DNA of 41,427 bases from Candidatus Parendomicrobium reticulitermitis (GTDB taxonomy: Bacteria; Elusimicrobiota; Endomicrobiia; Endomicrobiales; Endomicrobiaceae): NCBI GenBank assembly GCA_031287095.1, contig JAITTG010000046.1:1-41427 (forward strand), given 5' to 3'. Numbering within the stretch: the first letter of the stretch is position 1; each line of letters begins with the position of its first letter. Made by a program: the position numbers and the translations under genes. Below the pieces are notes generated by a model. That model did no database searches, had not been told where the DNA came from, and was given only the letters and a program-made list of their open reading frames with translations. This document shows positions 1-8,440 of this stretch, in pieces.

Positions 1-37
1 ACAATTTGCTCTAAGAATTTGAAACTATATTCCTCCT

Positions 38-114
38 TTTCGGTGTCATTTCTTATGATATTTCACACATATTTATATCATCACTTTCGGTGTCATTTTT
101 AAATGATTTGACAC
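38..114. repeat. Two direct copies of a CGGTGTCATTT...TTGACAC repeat
   Basis: Two related stretches begin with CGGTGTCATTT at positions 41 and 88 (47 bases apart). Both run on through an ATGAT box to TTCACAC in the first copy and TTGACAC in the second. The second copy has TGTCA and TGACA arms in dyad arrangement. A third, inverted copy lies at about 36216-36247, upstream of the eut promoter. The function is unknown: an operator, a solo transposon end or a dispersed repeat are all possible. Confidence 0.5.
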
Positions 115-192
115 GGAACACGGGACATCAATCAATTGCCGCCTTGCAATAATCGGCATAGCCGTCCAAAGCGCCATATAAGATTGACATAA

Positions 193-498
193 AATGATGA
201 CTATATTATTGCTATAAAAAATCTTCGCTTTGGGTGGAATGAGACAAAAAACAAAACAAATATTGCTAAACATAAAATATCTTTTGAAGAAGATGAAACC
301 GTGTTTTTTGACCCTGACGCAAGGATTATTTCTGACCCCGACCATTCGGAGATTGAAGAAAGATTTATTATATTAGGGATTAGCCGAAAATTGAGATTAC
401 TTATAGCATGCCATTGCCATAGAGCAAGTAATGAAGCGATTAGAATTATATCCGCCCGTAAAGCAAATAAAGTTGAAACAAAAAATTATGGAGGTTAA
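193..498 (+). pseudogene. brnT: BrnT-family toxin (ribonuclease), probably missing a proper start
   Basis: The frame ending at 498 reads as a BrnT (DUF497) protein. It has an N-terminal stretch like LRFGWNETKNKTNIAKHKIS, then FEEDETVFFDPDARI, DPDHSEIEERFI, and the family's closing RIISARKA motif. BrnT is a small RNase toxin neutralised by BrnA, the product of the gene directly behind it. The homology clearly extends upstream of the GTG at 301 back to about 193, where an in-frame TAA stands, and I find no ATG, GTG or TTG in that stretch. An ATG at 194 is in another frame and soon meets a stop. The gene is therefore either N-terminally damaged, uses a rare start such as ATT, or makes a truncated protein from 301. 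The family call is secure from motifs; functional status is doubtful, and its partner is also broken. Confidence 0.65.
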
Positions 499-500
499 TT

Positions 501-657
501 ATGAGAATGAAATATGATTCTTATAAATCAAAGCCGAATCCCTATGCAAAAAAATTACAAAAACAGATAAGTATCAAGATTGATACTAGGACTTATAGAG
601 TATTTTAAAGACAAGGCAAAAGAAAATGGCGCGCTGTCTCTACAATTGTTTTTCTTG
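501..657 (+). pseudogene. brnA: BrnA-family antitoxin remnant, frameshifted
   Basis: Directly behind brnT, with a GGAGG ribosome site at 490-494, an ATG at 501 opens a frame reading NPYAKKLQKQISIKIDT. This is the typical N-terminal part of BrnA antitoxins, which carry a ribbon-helix-helix DNA-binding fold. The frame stops at 606-608. The next frame over continues the family sequence as IEYFKDKAKENGALSLQ before running into the convergent flavoprotein gene. A shift near 590-595 and loss of the C-terminal third explain this. BrnA normally binds BrnT and represses the pair's own promoter; this copy should not do so fully. The call rests on motif recall and the two-frame match. Confidence 0.6.
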
Positions 658-2568
658 ATATTGTTTCCAAACAGTTTCAAACCATTGATTGGAATTGGGG
701 ATGGGGCGGACAAAACGGGCGGATATTATTGTTTTATTATTTGAGATTTGAGAGTTTAATATCTTATCGCTAAACGCTTTGTCTGTTTCTATGCCGTTTT
801 TTATAGCCTCTATATCGTCTATTGATGAGAGAATTATGTATGAGCCTCTGCTTTTGCCGCCTTGTTGGGCATAATATAGTATGGTTTCGTTTAAAAGACG
901 GCTCATCAAAAGCATTTCTTTAATTTGAAATAAGCGGACTATTTCGGCGTCTGTATAAAGGATTTTTTCTTTTGATATATTTTCAAGAGATGACAAAGCC
1001 TCTTTTATGTTTTTGCTCGGGCGTAAGAATGATGAAAAGCGGCTATTATTGTCTTGCAATTTATACAATATATCAAGGCTGTTTGACGCGCCGCCTCTTT
1101 GCGTATTGTCAAATTCCTTTTCAAATTCTTTTATATTTTCTTCTGTTTTACTTTTTATCCCATCAATGCTGTAAAAATCATCTTTCGCATAATTTCTCGC
1201 TATAAATTGAGCCGCTCTAAAACCGCCGACTTGCCCGCTGTTTAAAGCGCTGCCGCCCGGGCGGTGAACTCCGTGCGTTCCCGCGCATTCCCCAATGGCA
1301 AACAAATGATTTATAGAAGTTTGCCACCAGCAATCCACTTGCGCGCCGCCATTATTGTGTTGAGGCAAAACGGAAATTTCTAAATACTCTTTCGCAAGGT
1401 CTATATTGTGGGTTTTAAATAGATTATACGCTTGCGGATTCATTTTTAATAATCTTTGTATGGGAGTTTTTTCAAGAGCGTTTGAAGCGCTCAAATAGTC
1501 ATAAGCCGTCTTGTCAAGAGCGGTCAAGTCCCATTGACCTATTTTTTCGTTACCGCTGGGATTATGCATATAGTCAAGATAAACTTTTTTGCCTTTGACA
1601 TATCTTTCAATATAGACTGCAATATCAAGTATAGAAGAGCCTTCGTCTGCAAGTTTGTTTGGGTCAAATGGCCATTGATAGCCTTTTAAAAAAACCGCTT
1701 TGCCCAAACTTTTTATACTTGAAAAATAAGAGCATAAAAATTCTTCCTCTTTACCATTTGCGTCAATGCTGACATAACGGGGAATGACTTGCTGATATCC
1801 GCCCGAAAGCGCCCAAGGGAATTTGCAAGAGCCTATGCCGTATTGCCATTCCATTATATTGGAGAACACAATACCTTCGCGCGCAAGAATACCATTTGAG
1901 CCGAAATTTAATCTTGGATATATAGTGTCGCGGTAAAGTCCGCTGGGACCTCCTATCGCAAAAACTATGTTTTTGGAAAAATAAACTTTAAATGCGCCGT
2001 TTTCAAAACACAAAAGTCCGTAGGCGCGGTTTTCTTTTTTGTCTATCAACAATTTTACCGCTCGGCTTTTATCTATTATAGGGATTTCTCTTTTTTGCGT
2101 TTCTTTTTCAAGACGCTCTGTCATTGCTTTTGAAGTATATGGTCCTATTGACGACGCTCTACACGCGGGGTCAAAATCCGTTTTATAGCCTACAAATTCG
2201 CCATACTCATTGTGAGGAAAATCCACGCCTATGGACGCAAGATGAAAAAATTCCTGCAAACTGCCCGCCGCTTCGCACAAGGCGGTGTCGCCGTCCATTG
2301 AGGCTCCGTCAAAAAGAGTTTGAGCCATGCTAAAAGGACTATCGTTTTGAGCGCCCGAATAAGACATTTTGTAATATGTCTGTTTATCAGAGCCTGTATT
2401 GCGGGAAGTTCCCGCCAAACGATTTTCCGTAATCACAGCCAGATTTTTGACGCCCTTATCAAAAAGATGAACGGCGCAATTAAATCCCGCCGCTCCGCTG
2501 CCTATGACAAGGCAGTCAAAAATCTTTTCCTCAGACAACAAGGGTTTTTCTAAAAATTTGTTTTGCAT
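640..2568 (-). CDS. FAD-dependent oxidoreductase, fumarate reductase/aspartate oxidase-like flavoprotein
   Basis: A 642-residue soluble flavoprotein without a signal peptide. The N-terminal Rossmann motif is GSGAAG at residues 23-28, preceded by hydrophobic DCLVI. A second cofactor stretch near the C-terminal third reads FAIGECAGTHGVHRPGGSAL, typical of the FAD_binding_2 superfamily (fumarate reductase, succinate dehydrogenase, L-aspartate oxidase, APS reductase). A HNNGG motif sits just before it. The start ATG at 2568 has a good GGAGG eight bases upstream. The gene is divergent from the LacI-type regulator and close to the TRAP transporter genes, so it may oxidise or reduce a sugar acid, but no substrate can be read from the sequence. 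It lacks the extra Fe-S or membrane subunits of respiratory fumarate reductases in this window. The superfamily is certain; the reaction is unknown. Confidence 0.8.
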   Translation of the reverse strand: MQNKFLEKPLLSEEKIFDCLVIGSGAAGFNCAVHLFDKGVKNLAVITENRLAGTSRNTGSDKQTYYKMSYSGAQNDSPFSMAQTLFDGASMDGDTALCEAAGSLQEFFHLASIGVDFPHNEYGEFVGYKTDFDPACRASSIGPYTSKAMTERLEKETQKREIPIIDKSRAVKLLIDKKENRAYGLLCFENGAFKVYFSKNIVFAIGGPSGLYRDTIYPRLNFGSNGILAREGIVFSNIMEWQYGIGSCKFPWALSGGYQQVIPRYVSIDANGKEEEFLCSYFSSIKSLGKAVFLKGYQWPFDPNKLADEGSSILDIAVYIERYVKGKKVYLDYMHNPSGNEKIGQWDLTALDKTAYDYLSASNALEKTPIQRLLKMNPQAYNLFKTHNIDLAKEYLEISVLPQHNNGGAQVDCWWQTSINHLFAIGECAGTHGVHRPGGSALNSGQVGGFRAAQFIARNYAKDDFYSIDGIKSKTEENIKEFEKEFDNTQRGGASNSLDILYKLQDNNSRFSSFLRPSKNIKEALSSLENISKEKILYTDAEIVRLFQIKEMLLMSRLLNETILYYAQQGGKSRGSYIILSSIDDIEAIKNGIETDKAFSDKILNSQISNNKTIISARFVRPIPNSNQWFETVWKQYQEKQL

Positions 2569-3103
2569 ATTTGACCTCCATAAAAAATTTTCTTTTTAAG
2601 CGCAACGGCTTCTCACAAGCGGCGCTATTGGGAAAACTACTAAAGACAATGACTGCGCAAAGAACGCAAAACGACAAAAACTATATTAACAAATGCGCCA
2701 TCTCTGTATTACAGACTTTAGATTGTCCATCTGCCGTTTTTTCTCTCTGTTTTTAATAATAGCGGGGTTATTGACGGTAAACCCCTTCGGGGTTTTAAAT
2801 GAAACGGGACAATTTCAATCCCCGCATAGCCTTACAGGCAATGCGGGGTTATTAACAACATTAAATCCCTTCGGGATTTTATAGGAAACAATGATTTTAG
2901 ATTATCCATCTTGCAGTTTTTCCTCTTTCTTATCTGCTTTTTGCCGTCTTTTCTCTTTTCTCTTTGTTTTTGCCTTTCCTTGTTTTTCTTGATTTTAACA
3001 TTTTTTGCAAACGATTTCACGATTATTTTGCCCTTATTCATATATAAACATTGACTTTTTATCAGGATATTATTAAAATCCTGCAATCGTTTTCTTGATA
3101 TTT
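2569..3103. repeat. Repeat-rich intergenic region with two UUCG hairpins
   Basis: The gap between the divergent flavoprotein and LacI genes holds two related blocks. Each has a TAGATTRTCCATCT box (about 2719 and 2898) and an AT-rich tail. Between them lie two hairpins closed by TTCG: AAACCCC/GGGGTTTT at about 2779-2796 and AAATCCC/GGGATTTT at about 2863-2880. The block CCCCGCATAGCCTTACAGGC at 2820 recurs at 9131. The part near 2640 resembles repeat units at about 10750 and 13610. I see no gene here. The LacI gene's promoter must lie in the last 150 bases. Confidence 0.6.
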
Positions 3104-4120
3104 ATGATAGTTAAAAACAATATAAATGCGGTTACAATAAAAGATGTGGCAAAAAAAGCGGGCGTTTCGGCAAGCACTGTGTCGCGGGCATTGTCAAACG
3201 GCGCGAAAGTTTCCGAAGATATAAAACAGCGCGTGATAAGCGCGGCTGTTGAACTTAACTATGAGCCTAATATGGCGGCTCAAATGTTAAAAGGCTCTAA
3301 GCAAAAAGCGATTGGTCTTATTATGCCCAATGTCAACAATGTAATGTTTCCTCAAACTGTCAAAGGGATAGAAGACGAGGCTTTTATCAACGGTTATTCT
3401 TTGATGATATGCAATACGGGCGAAAACAATTTTGTCGAAGAGCAATATGTGGATAGTTTTATGCGCCGTTCAATAGATGGAATAATTTTTATGACGGCGC
3501 AAATAAACAATACTAAAATTTTGGACTTGCATAAAAAAGATTTTCCCGTAATAGCCTTAAACAGACATATACCAGATACAACAGACGCTGTGGTTTTGGA
3601 CAATTATTGGAGCGGATATAAAGTAACAGATTATCTTTTGAGCAAAGGCATTAAAAAAATCGCTTATTTTGACGGGTGGCATTATCTTGATTTATATCAG
3701 CAGCGCGTAAAAGCGGCAAGGGCAAGGCTTCAAGAAAGCGGTTTATATATAGACGACAAAATGTATTATAAAGATTTGGACGCTTTAGACGATGGATATA
3801 TGGCGGCAAAAGATTTGTTCGCCAACGGGCATAGACCGGAAGCCGTTATTGCCGCCAGCGATTTAAAGGCTATTGGAATTATCAAGGCTTTGCACGAATT
3901 AAAAATCTCAATTCCCCAAGATGTGTCCGTGATTTCTTTTGACAATATAGATATAGCTCAATGGATAACTCCTTCGCTTACCACTATGGCTCAGCCTTTT
4001 TACAAAATGGGGCGCGGCGCATGCAAAAGATTGTTGGAAAGAATAGAGTCAAAAATACCTCTGAAAGAACGCGTTTATAAATTGAGGGGCGATTTGATTA
4101 TAAGAGATTCTGTGATATAA
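3104..4120 (+). CDS. LacI-family transcriptional regulator
   Basis: A 338-residue repressor of the LacI/GalR family. The N-terminal helix-turn-helix and hinge helix read TIKDVAKKAGVSASTVSRAL. A periplasmic-binding-protein-like effector domain follows, with family features such as the GIDGIIFMTAQ-type strand, the DAVVLDN cleft segment and the C-terminal DVSVISFDN segment. A TTG at 3095 would add three residues; I chose the ATG at 3104 because it leaves the usual short lead before the helix-turn-helix, although no clear ribosome site is seen for either. It lies 66 bases upstream of the TRAP genes on the same strand and so probably controls them, and perhaps the KDG kinase and aldolase genes. 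The effector is unknown, plausibly a sugar acid or a phosphorylated intermediate. Confidence 0.9.
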   Translation: MIVKNNINAVTIKDVAKKAGVSASTVSRALSNGAKVSEDIKQRVISAAVELNYEPNMAAQMLKGSKQKAIGLIMPNVNNVMFPQTVKGIEDEAFINGYSLMICNTGENNFVEEQYVDSFMRRSIDGIIFMTAQINNTKILDLHKKDFPVIALNRHIPDTTDAVVLDNYWSGYKVTDYLLSKGIKKIAYFDGWHYLDLYQQRVKAARARLQESGLYIDDKMYYKDLDALDDGYMAAKDLFANGHRPEAVIAASDLKAIGIIKALHELKISIPQDVSVISFDNIDIAQWITPSLTTMAQPFYKMGRGACKRLLERIESKIPLKERVYKLRGDLIIRDSVI

Positions 4121-4140
4121 CTGCCGTTTTAAAGCGGTAG
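4121..4140. promoter_or_regulatory. 20-base near-palindrome, possible LacI-type operator or weak terminator
   Basis: CTGCCGTTTTAAAGCGGTAG begins right at the regulator's stop codon and ends 46 bases before the TRAP binding-protein start. The two halves mirror each other except at three symmetric pairs. LacI-family operators are even-length palindromes of this size, which fits. It could also be a small terminator stem, but there is no T-run behind it. Confidence 0.35.
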
Positions 4141-4186
4141 AAAAATAAAGGAGACGCTGTTTCCTTAAATCCATAGGAGGGGTAAA

Positions 4187-5170
4187 ATGAAGAATCCATT
4201 GAAGAAGTTGACGACGGCATGCGCGGTAATTGCTTTATCCGTATCCGTAAGTTTTGCGGCGAAAATTGTAATCAAAGCGGCTCATACCACAAGCATTGAT
4301 TATCCGTATCAAATCGGACTTGAGGCTATGAAGAAGTCGCTTGAAAGCAGCGTTAAAGATGTGGACATGCAGATTTTTCCAAACGGAGCGCTTGGCGGAG
4401 ACGAGAGAAAAGTAGTTGAGTCCATACAATTGCAGACTATCACAATGACTGTGGTCAATGGAGCCGTTATTTCTAACTTTACTAAAAAAGCGGATGTATT
4501 TGGTCTTCCTTTCATTTTTAGAGACATCAATCATCTCTATGCGGCAATGGACGGACAGCCCGGTAAAATCATAGCGGCAGAACTTGAAAAGAAAGGCATT
4601 AAAGTAATCGCATGGTATGCGAATCCAGATAGACATATGTTCACCCGCTCAAAACTCATTACCAATATCAACGATATCAAAGGAATGAAAATACGCGTGA
4701 CGCAAAGTCCTGTGGCTATAGAAACTTTTAAAGCCTTCGGCGCTTTGCCTACTCCTATGGCTTATGGAGAACTCTATTCAGGTCTTCAACAAGGCGTAGT
4801 TGACGGAGGAGAAAATGACTGGTTTGGAATCCGCGGACAGAAATTTTATGAAGTTGCTCCAAAAATCGCTCTCACAGGACATTTTATGGTCGCTTGTCCT
4901 CTTATGGTAAATCTCAAATGGTATAATAGCCTTCCCGCAAATGTAAAAAAGGCTTTTGACGAAGCCGCAGCAATCGGGCAAAAAGCCATGAGAGATTATA
5001 TGGCTAAAGAAACTTCTAAAATACAAAAAGAAGTTGAAGCAAAAGGCGGAGTAGTGATAAAACCTGTGACAGATATAGCGAAATGGAGAGAAGCCTCTAA
5101 AGCGGTTTATCCTAAGTTTTACGATACTATAGGCAAAGATTTGATAGATATGGTTATAAACATTAAGTAA
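4187..5170 (+). CDS. dctP: TRAP transporter substrate-binding protein (DctP family)
   Basis: A 327-residue periplasmic binding protein. Residues 1-24 are a signal peptide (KK, a hydrophobic core, SFAA cleavage region). The mature part shows DctP-family features: HTTSIDYPYQIGLEAM at the start, FPNGALGGDERKVVES, FVFGLPF-like FGLPFIFRD, and the IRVTQSPVAIETFKAFGA segment carrying the arginine that in this family holds the substrate carboxylate, then PMAYGELYSGLQQGVVDGGE. It captures an organic or sugar acid and hands it to the membrane subunits encoded just downstream. AGGAGGGG precedes the ATG by six bases. Its context with KDG kinase and KDPG aldolase suggests a hexuronate, aldonate or 2-keto-3-deoxygluconate substrate, which is inference. 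Confidence 0.93.
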   Translation: MKNPLKKLTTACAVIALSVSVSFAAKIVIKAAHTTSIDYPYQIGLEAMKKSLESSVKDVDMQIFPNGALGGDERKVVESIQLQTITMTVVNGAVISNFTKKADVFGLPFIFRDINHLYAAMDGQPGKIIAAELEKKGIKVIAWYANPDRHMFTRSKLITNINDIKGMKIRVTQSPVAIETFKAFGALPTPMAYGELYSGLQQGVVDGGENDWFGIRGQKFYEVAPKIALTGHFMVACPLMVNLKWYNSLPANVKKAFDEAAAIGQKAMRDYMAKETSKIQKEVEAKGGVVIKPVTDIAKWREASKAVYPKFYDTIGKDLIDMVINIK

Positions 5171-5174
5171 ATTT

Positions 5175-5212
5175 AAAAGCCCTCGGCAAAATTTTTTGCC
5201 GAGGGCTTTTTT
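5175..5212 (+). terminator. Intrinsic terminator between TRAP binding-protein and membrane-subunit genes
   Basis: The stem AAAAGCCCTCGGCAAAA (5175-5191) pairs perfectly with the following arm and ends in a run of six Ts at 5207-5212. It lies inside the transporter operon and should stop most transcripts after dctP, so that binding protein is made in excess over DctQM. Confidence 0.9.
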
Positions 5213-5227
5213 AAAGGCGGACTCAAT

Positions 5228-5692
5228 ATGAAAAAAATTATTTATCTTTTTGAAGAAGGTTCGTCCGTAATCATTTTGGGCATAATTTGTTTTACTGTCC
5301 TTGCTCAGGTTTTGTCAAGATTTGTTCTTAAAACGCCTCTTTCTTGGACTGAAGAGTTGTCAAGATATTCTCTTATATGGCTTACCTTTATAGCCGCATC
5401 TTTGGCTTTAAGAAACGACGGACATTTTACAATAGATGTGATAGGACACAAATTAAAACCGATTTATAAAAAAGCGTTGAAAATTTTTATTTTGCTTATT
5501 ATGCTTATATATTGCGCGGTCTTATTCGTAACAGGCATAGAACTTTTGCCTCTTACCCATTTGCAGGAATCGCCCGCTCTTGATATACATATGAGTTTAG
5601 TATATTTGTCCGTGCCTATCGGTTTTGCCCTTATGATAATACATCTTATAGTCAATCTCATTAAATCTTTCAGAGAATTAAGCGGGCGCTGA
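5228..5692 (+). CDS. dctQ: TRAP transporter small permease (DctQ family)
   Basis: A 154-residue integral membrane protein with about four hydrophobic segments (roughly residues 10-30, 48-65, 85-108 and 124-146). The DctQ signature lies in LSWTEELSRYSLIWLTFIAA followed by GHFTIDV. It forms the small membrane subunit that pairs with the large permease DctM encoded 67 bases downstream. The ribosome site is weak (GGCGGACTC). It starts 15 bases after the internal terminator, so expression depends on read-through. Confidence 0.92.
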   Translation: MKKIIYLFEEGSSVIILGIICFTVLAQVLSRFVLKTPLSWTEELSRYSLIWLTFIAASLALRNDGHFTIDVIGHKLKPIYKKALKIFILLIMLIYCAVLFVTGIELLPLTHLQESPALDIHMSLVYLSVPIGFALMIIHLIVNLIKSFRELSGR

Positions 5693-5759
5693 ACTAAACT
5701 CTTTTGCCGCCGCCTGCGGGATTGACTTGCAATGACAACTAAAAATAGAGGAGCGTTTT

Positions 5760-7070
5760 ATGTCATTTTTTATAATGTTTGCAGTATTGCTTGTAGTGGG
5801 ATTTCCTATAGCGTATAGTATGGGGATTGCGGGGCTTGTTTATCTTTTGCTTCACGGCGTTCCCCTTGCGGCTGTCGCTCAAGAAATTTTGGGAGGCGTA
5901 AATTCTTTTACTCTTCTTGCCATACCTTTATTTATTTTTGCGGGCGAATTGATGGAAAACGGCGGCATATCGCGCAGAATTTTGGGACTTTCTTTTAATA
6001 TGGTGGGACATATCCGCGGGGGACTGGGGCATGTGGCTGTTTTGTCCACATTTTTATTGTCTGGAATTTCAGGCTCTTCTACGGCTGATACTGCGGCAAT
6101 CGGAACCGCTATGATACCTACGATGGAAAAGCACGGATATTCGCGGGCGAAAGCGACGGCGATTATTGCGGCTTGCGGCGGTATGGACATTTTAATCCCG
6201 CCTTGTCTTACTATGATAATTTTAGGCGGCATTGCCAATATATCCGTAGAAGCGCTTTTTTTCGGCGGTCTTGCGCCTGCGGCTGTTATGGCTTTATCTC
6301 TTATGATAGTAGTGTATTTTGACGCAAGAAAAAACAAAATCAGAAAAGATGAATGGCAAGGCTTTAAAAAAATCGGAACTTCTTTTAAAGAGTCTATATG
6401 GGCGCTGATGATACCGATAATAATTTTGGGCGGTATAAGATTGGGAATATTTACGGCTACCGAAGGCGCTGTGATAGTGGTGATATATTCTTTGCTTATA
6501 GCAATTTTTATATATAAAGAAGTCAAATTGAAAGATATATATCCGATAATGCTGCGCTCTACAAAAACAGTAGGCTCTATAATGTTTATAATCGGTTCTG
6601 CATCGCTTTTTGCTTGGGTTACGGCAAGCGAACAAATCCCCAACAATTTGCTTGCTTTTATGAATAATTTTTCGGCAAGTCCAATAATTTTCCTTTTGAT
6701 AGTCAACGCGGTCTTTTTGATTTTGGGCGCGGTATTGGAAGGGTCTCCCGCAGTGATTATTCTTACGCCGATTTTTATGCCTGTGGCTGTTCAATACGGC
6801 ATAGACCCTGTGCATTTCGGCATTATTATTGTGGCAAATATTGGAGTTGGATTTTTACTTCCGCCTATAGGCTTATGTTTATTGGTGGCTTGTTCGGTTG
6901 GAAAGATAGAAATTGCCAAAGTGATTAGACCGATTTTACCCTATTTTGCCGCTTTGATAGTTGCGCTTATGTTGATTACTTATATACCAGATTTAGTATT
7001 GACATTGCCAAAAGCCATAGGATATATTCCGCAAGGCGATTTTGCAGGATTTATGACGATTTTTAGATGA
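5760..7070 (+). CDS. dctM: TRAP transporter large permease (DctM family)
   Basis: A 436-residue polytopic membrane protein of the DctM subfamily. It performs sodium-coupled import of the acid delivered by DctP. Family marks include the early GFPIAYSMGIAGL, FVFAGELM-like LFIFAGELMENGGISRRI, LLSGISGSSTADTAAIG, LIPPCLTMIILGGIANISVE and the C-terminal NIGVGFLLPPIGLCLLVA. GAGGAG lies eight bases before the ATG at 5760. No terminator is visible directly after it. Confidence 0.95.
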   Translation: MSFFIMFAVLLVVGFPIAYSMGIAGLVYLLLHGVPLAAVAQEILGGVNSFTLLAIPLFIFAGELMENGGISRRILGLSFNMVGHIRGGLGHVAVLSTFLLSGISGSSTADTAAIGTAMIPTMEKHGYSRAKATAIIAACGGMDILIPPCLTMIILGGIANISVEALFFGGLAPAAVMALSLMIVVYFDARKNKIRKDEWQGFKKIGTSFKESIWALMIPIIILGGIRLGIFTATEGAVIVVIYSLLIAIFIYKEVKLKDIYPIMLRSTKTVGSIMFIIGSASLFAWVTASEQIPNNLLAFMNNFSASPIIFLLIVNAVFLILGAVLEGSPAVIILTPIFMPVAVQYGIDPVHFGIIIVANIGVGFLLPPIGLCLLVACSVGKIEIAKVIRPILPYFAALIVALMLITYIPDLVLTLPKAIGYIPQGDFAGFMTIFR

Positions 7071-7589
7071 CATAAGGAAAAATATCGTTCTTAACAGAAT
7101 TTATATCCGCGTTTTGTATCTTTTCTTCTAATCCTTGCTTTAAATTCAAATCATTTATAAAAATCCTTTAGTAATCGGTAAATTTTGCATAGATATTCTA
7201 ATTTAATCCGATTATCCCGTCAATTATTGCTAATTGTTGAGTTAGATAATAGATATCTTACACAACCGATACATAAAAATAGACGGACATCGCGCCGCGT
7301 AATCCATTTAAAAGTTCGTCATTCCCGAATGTCCTTGTCGGAAATCGCTTCCGCTGTTGTTTTTTAACTTGGACCCCAATAACAAAACTTTTGGTAATGA
7401 CGGCTTAAAGATAAGGTTACGGAACAAGTCTGCGGTAACAACATAGACGCAAAAGCAAGCGCGCAACAAATAAAATTAAGAAACGCGCTATACGCGCGCA
7501 TAGAAGGCAAAGAATAAAAGATGCAGTGTCATTTAAAATGTGATGCCCAACTATCTTTAACGCTTTCTTCATATCGCTGCGCCGCTGTT
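7071..7589. other. Intergenic region, repeats and a possible gene remnant
   Basis: This 519-base gap has no convincing intact gene. It contains one copy of the CGTCATTCCCGAATG palindromic repeat (7317-7347) and GC-rich CGCGC palindromes at about 7485-7500. Read on the minus strand from about 7158 to 7069, a short frame gives LKQGLEEKIQNADINSVKND and then IFPYVI before its stop. This resembles the C-terminal end of AbiEii-type nucleotidyltransferase toxins, but the match is short and from memory only. Confidence 0.3.
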
Positions 7590-8312
7590 TTAATCTCGGG
7601 CGACCGTTAAAACAAAAACTTTTTTGGAGCCTGCTTTTTTTAATGTTTTGGCGCAAGCGGAGGCAGTGGCGCCTGTGGTGGCTATGTCGTCAATTAGTAA
7701 GATGGTTTTGTTTTTAAGTAAGGATGGGTTTTGGACATAGAAAGAATCTTTTATGTTTTCGCGCCTTTCTTGTTTTGTGAGTTTAAATTGCGCTTTTGTC
7801 ATTTTCTTCCTATATAAGATGCGGGCATTTTGGGGTTTGCCAAGCGCTTGAGATAATCCTTCGGCAAGGATTTGGGCTTGATTATAGCCCCTTTTTAATC
7901 TGCGCAAAATGTTTAGCGGAACGCTTATTATGAGGTCTATGTCTTTAAAGGCGGGTTCAGACTTAAATGTTTCAACCATGTCTGAAACAAAATCTTTTGA
8001 TAAATAAGTCCGTTCAAAATATTTAAAATTCAAAATCAATTTTCTTATATTGTCTTTATAGGAATAAACTGAGCGCATTTTGTCAAAAGAGTGTTCTTTT
8101 GGATTTTTGCGGCATACAAAACAAAATTCCCCGCCGTCAGGCAAAGAAATACCGCACTTTTGACACACAAGCCCTTTGATTTTTGGCAGATTTTCTTTAC
8201 ATTTTGGACATATTCTTGTTTGAGATAAAGGCGGTAAGTCCGCCCCGCAAGATGAGCATACTATAGGAAAGATAAAAGATATGAGTTTTTGTATAAAGTT
8301 TTTCATGGGCAT
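7590..8312 (-). CDS. comF: ComF-family phosphoribosyltransferase-like protein
   Basis: A 240-residue ComF protein. The N-terminal part has a double zinc-finger pattern (CSSC, CPKC, CQKC, CFVC). The C-terminal half is a type I phosphoribosyltransferase fold with the PRPP loop ILLIDDIATTGATASACA and the RGYNQAQILAEGL segment that is typical of ComF/GntX. ComF is needed for DNA uptake in competent bacteria, and members are widespread in non-competent ones with an unclear role. The start may be the ATG at 8312 or at 8306 (MKNFIQ); both lack a strong ribosome site. It stands alone here, with repeats on both sides. Confidence 0.92.
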   Translation of the reverse strand: MPMKNFIQKLISFIFPIVCSSCGADLPPLSQTRICPKCKENLPKIKGLVCQKCGISLPDGGEFCFVCRKNPKEHSFDKMRSVYSYKDNIRKLILNFKYFERTYLSKDFVSDMVETFKSEPAFKDIDLIISVPLNILRRLKRGYNQAQILAEGLSQALGKPQNARILYRKKMTKAQFKLTKQERRENIKDSFYVQNPSLLKNKTILLIDDIATTGATASACAKTLKKAGSKKVFVLTVARD

Positions 8313-8346
8313 GTTACGCCGATTAGGTTAAAGTTACACCACGCTT

Positions 8347-8369
8347 GCGCGCCCTGACGCAGGGCGCGC
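8347..8369. repeat. GC-rich perfect palindrome (REP-like)
   Basis: GCGCGCCCTG, a three-base loop, and its exact complement form a 10-bp stem between comF and the aldolase gene. Short ATGACGGCG-type units follow it. There is no T-run for a terminator on either strand, so a dispersed repeat is the better reading. Confidence 0.6.
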
Positions 8370-8440
8370 AATGACGGCGCGAATGACAATGCGGCGCAGA
8401 ATGATAATACTATGCGCAATAACAAAATATTTTTTGCTTT

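Noticed and set aside
38-114. The two 47-base-spaced repeats as a mini CRISPR array
   Set aside because: Only two imperfect copies, no 36-base conserved unit, no match to the tracr anti-repeats, and a third lone copy elsewhere in inverse orientation.
73-345. 90-codon minus-strand frame over brnT
   Set aside because: It is opposite a recognisable BrnT frame and shows no family resemblance; treated as a shadow.
5879-6706. 275-codon minus-strand frame opposite dctM
   Set aside because: Shadow of the long membrane-protein gene; the real frame has clear DctM motifs.
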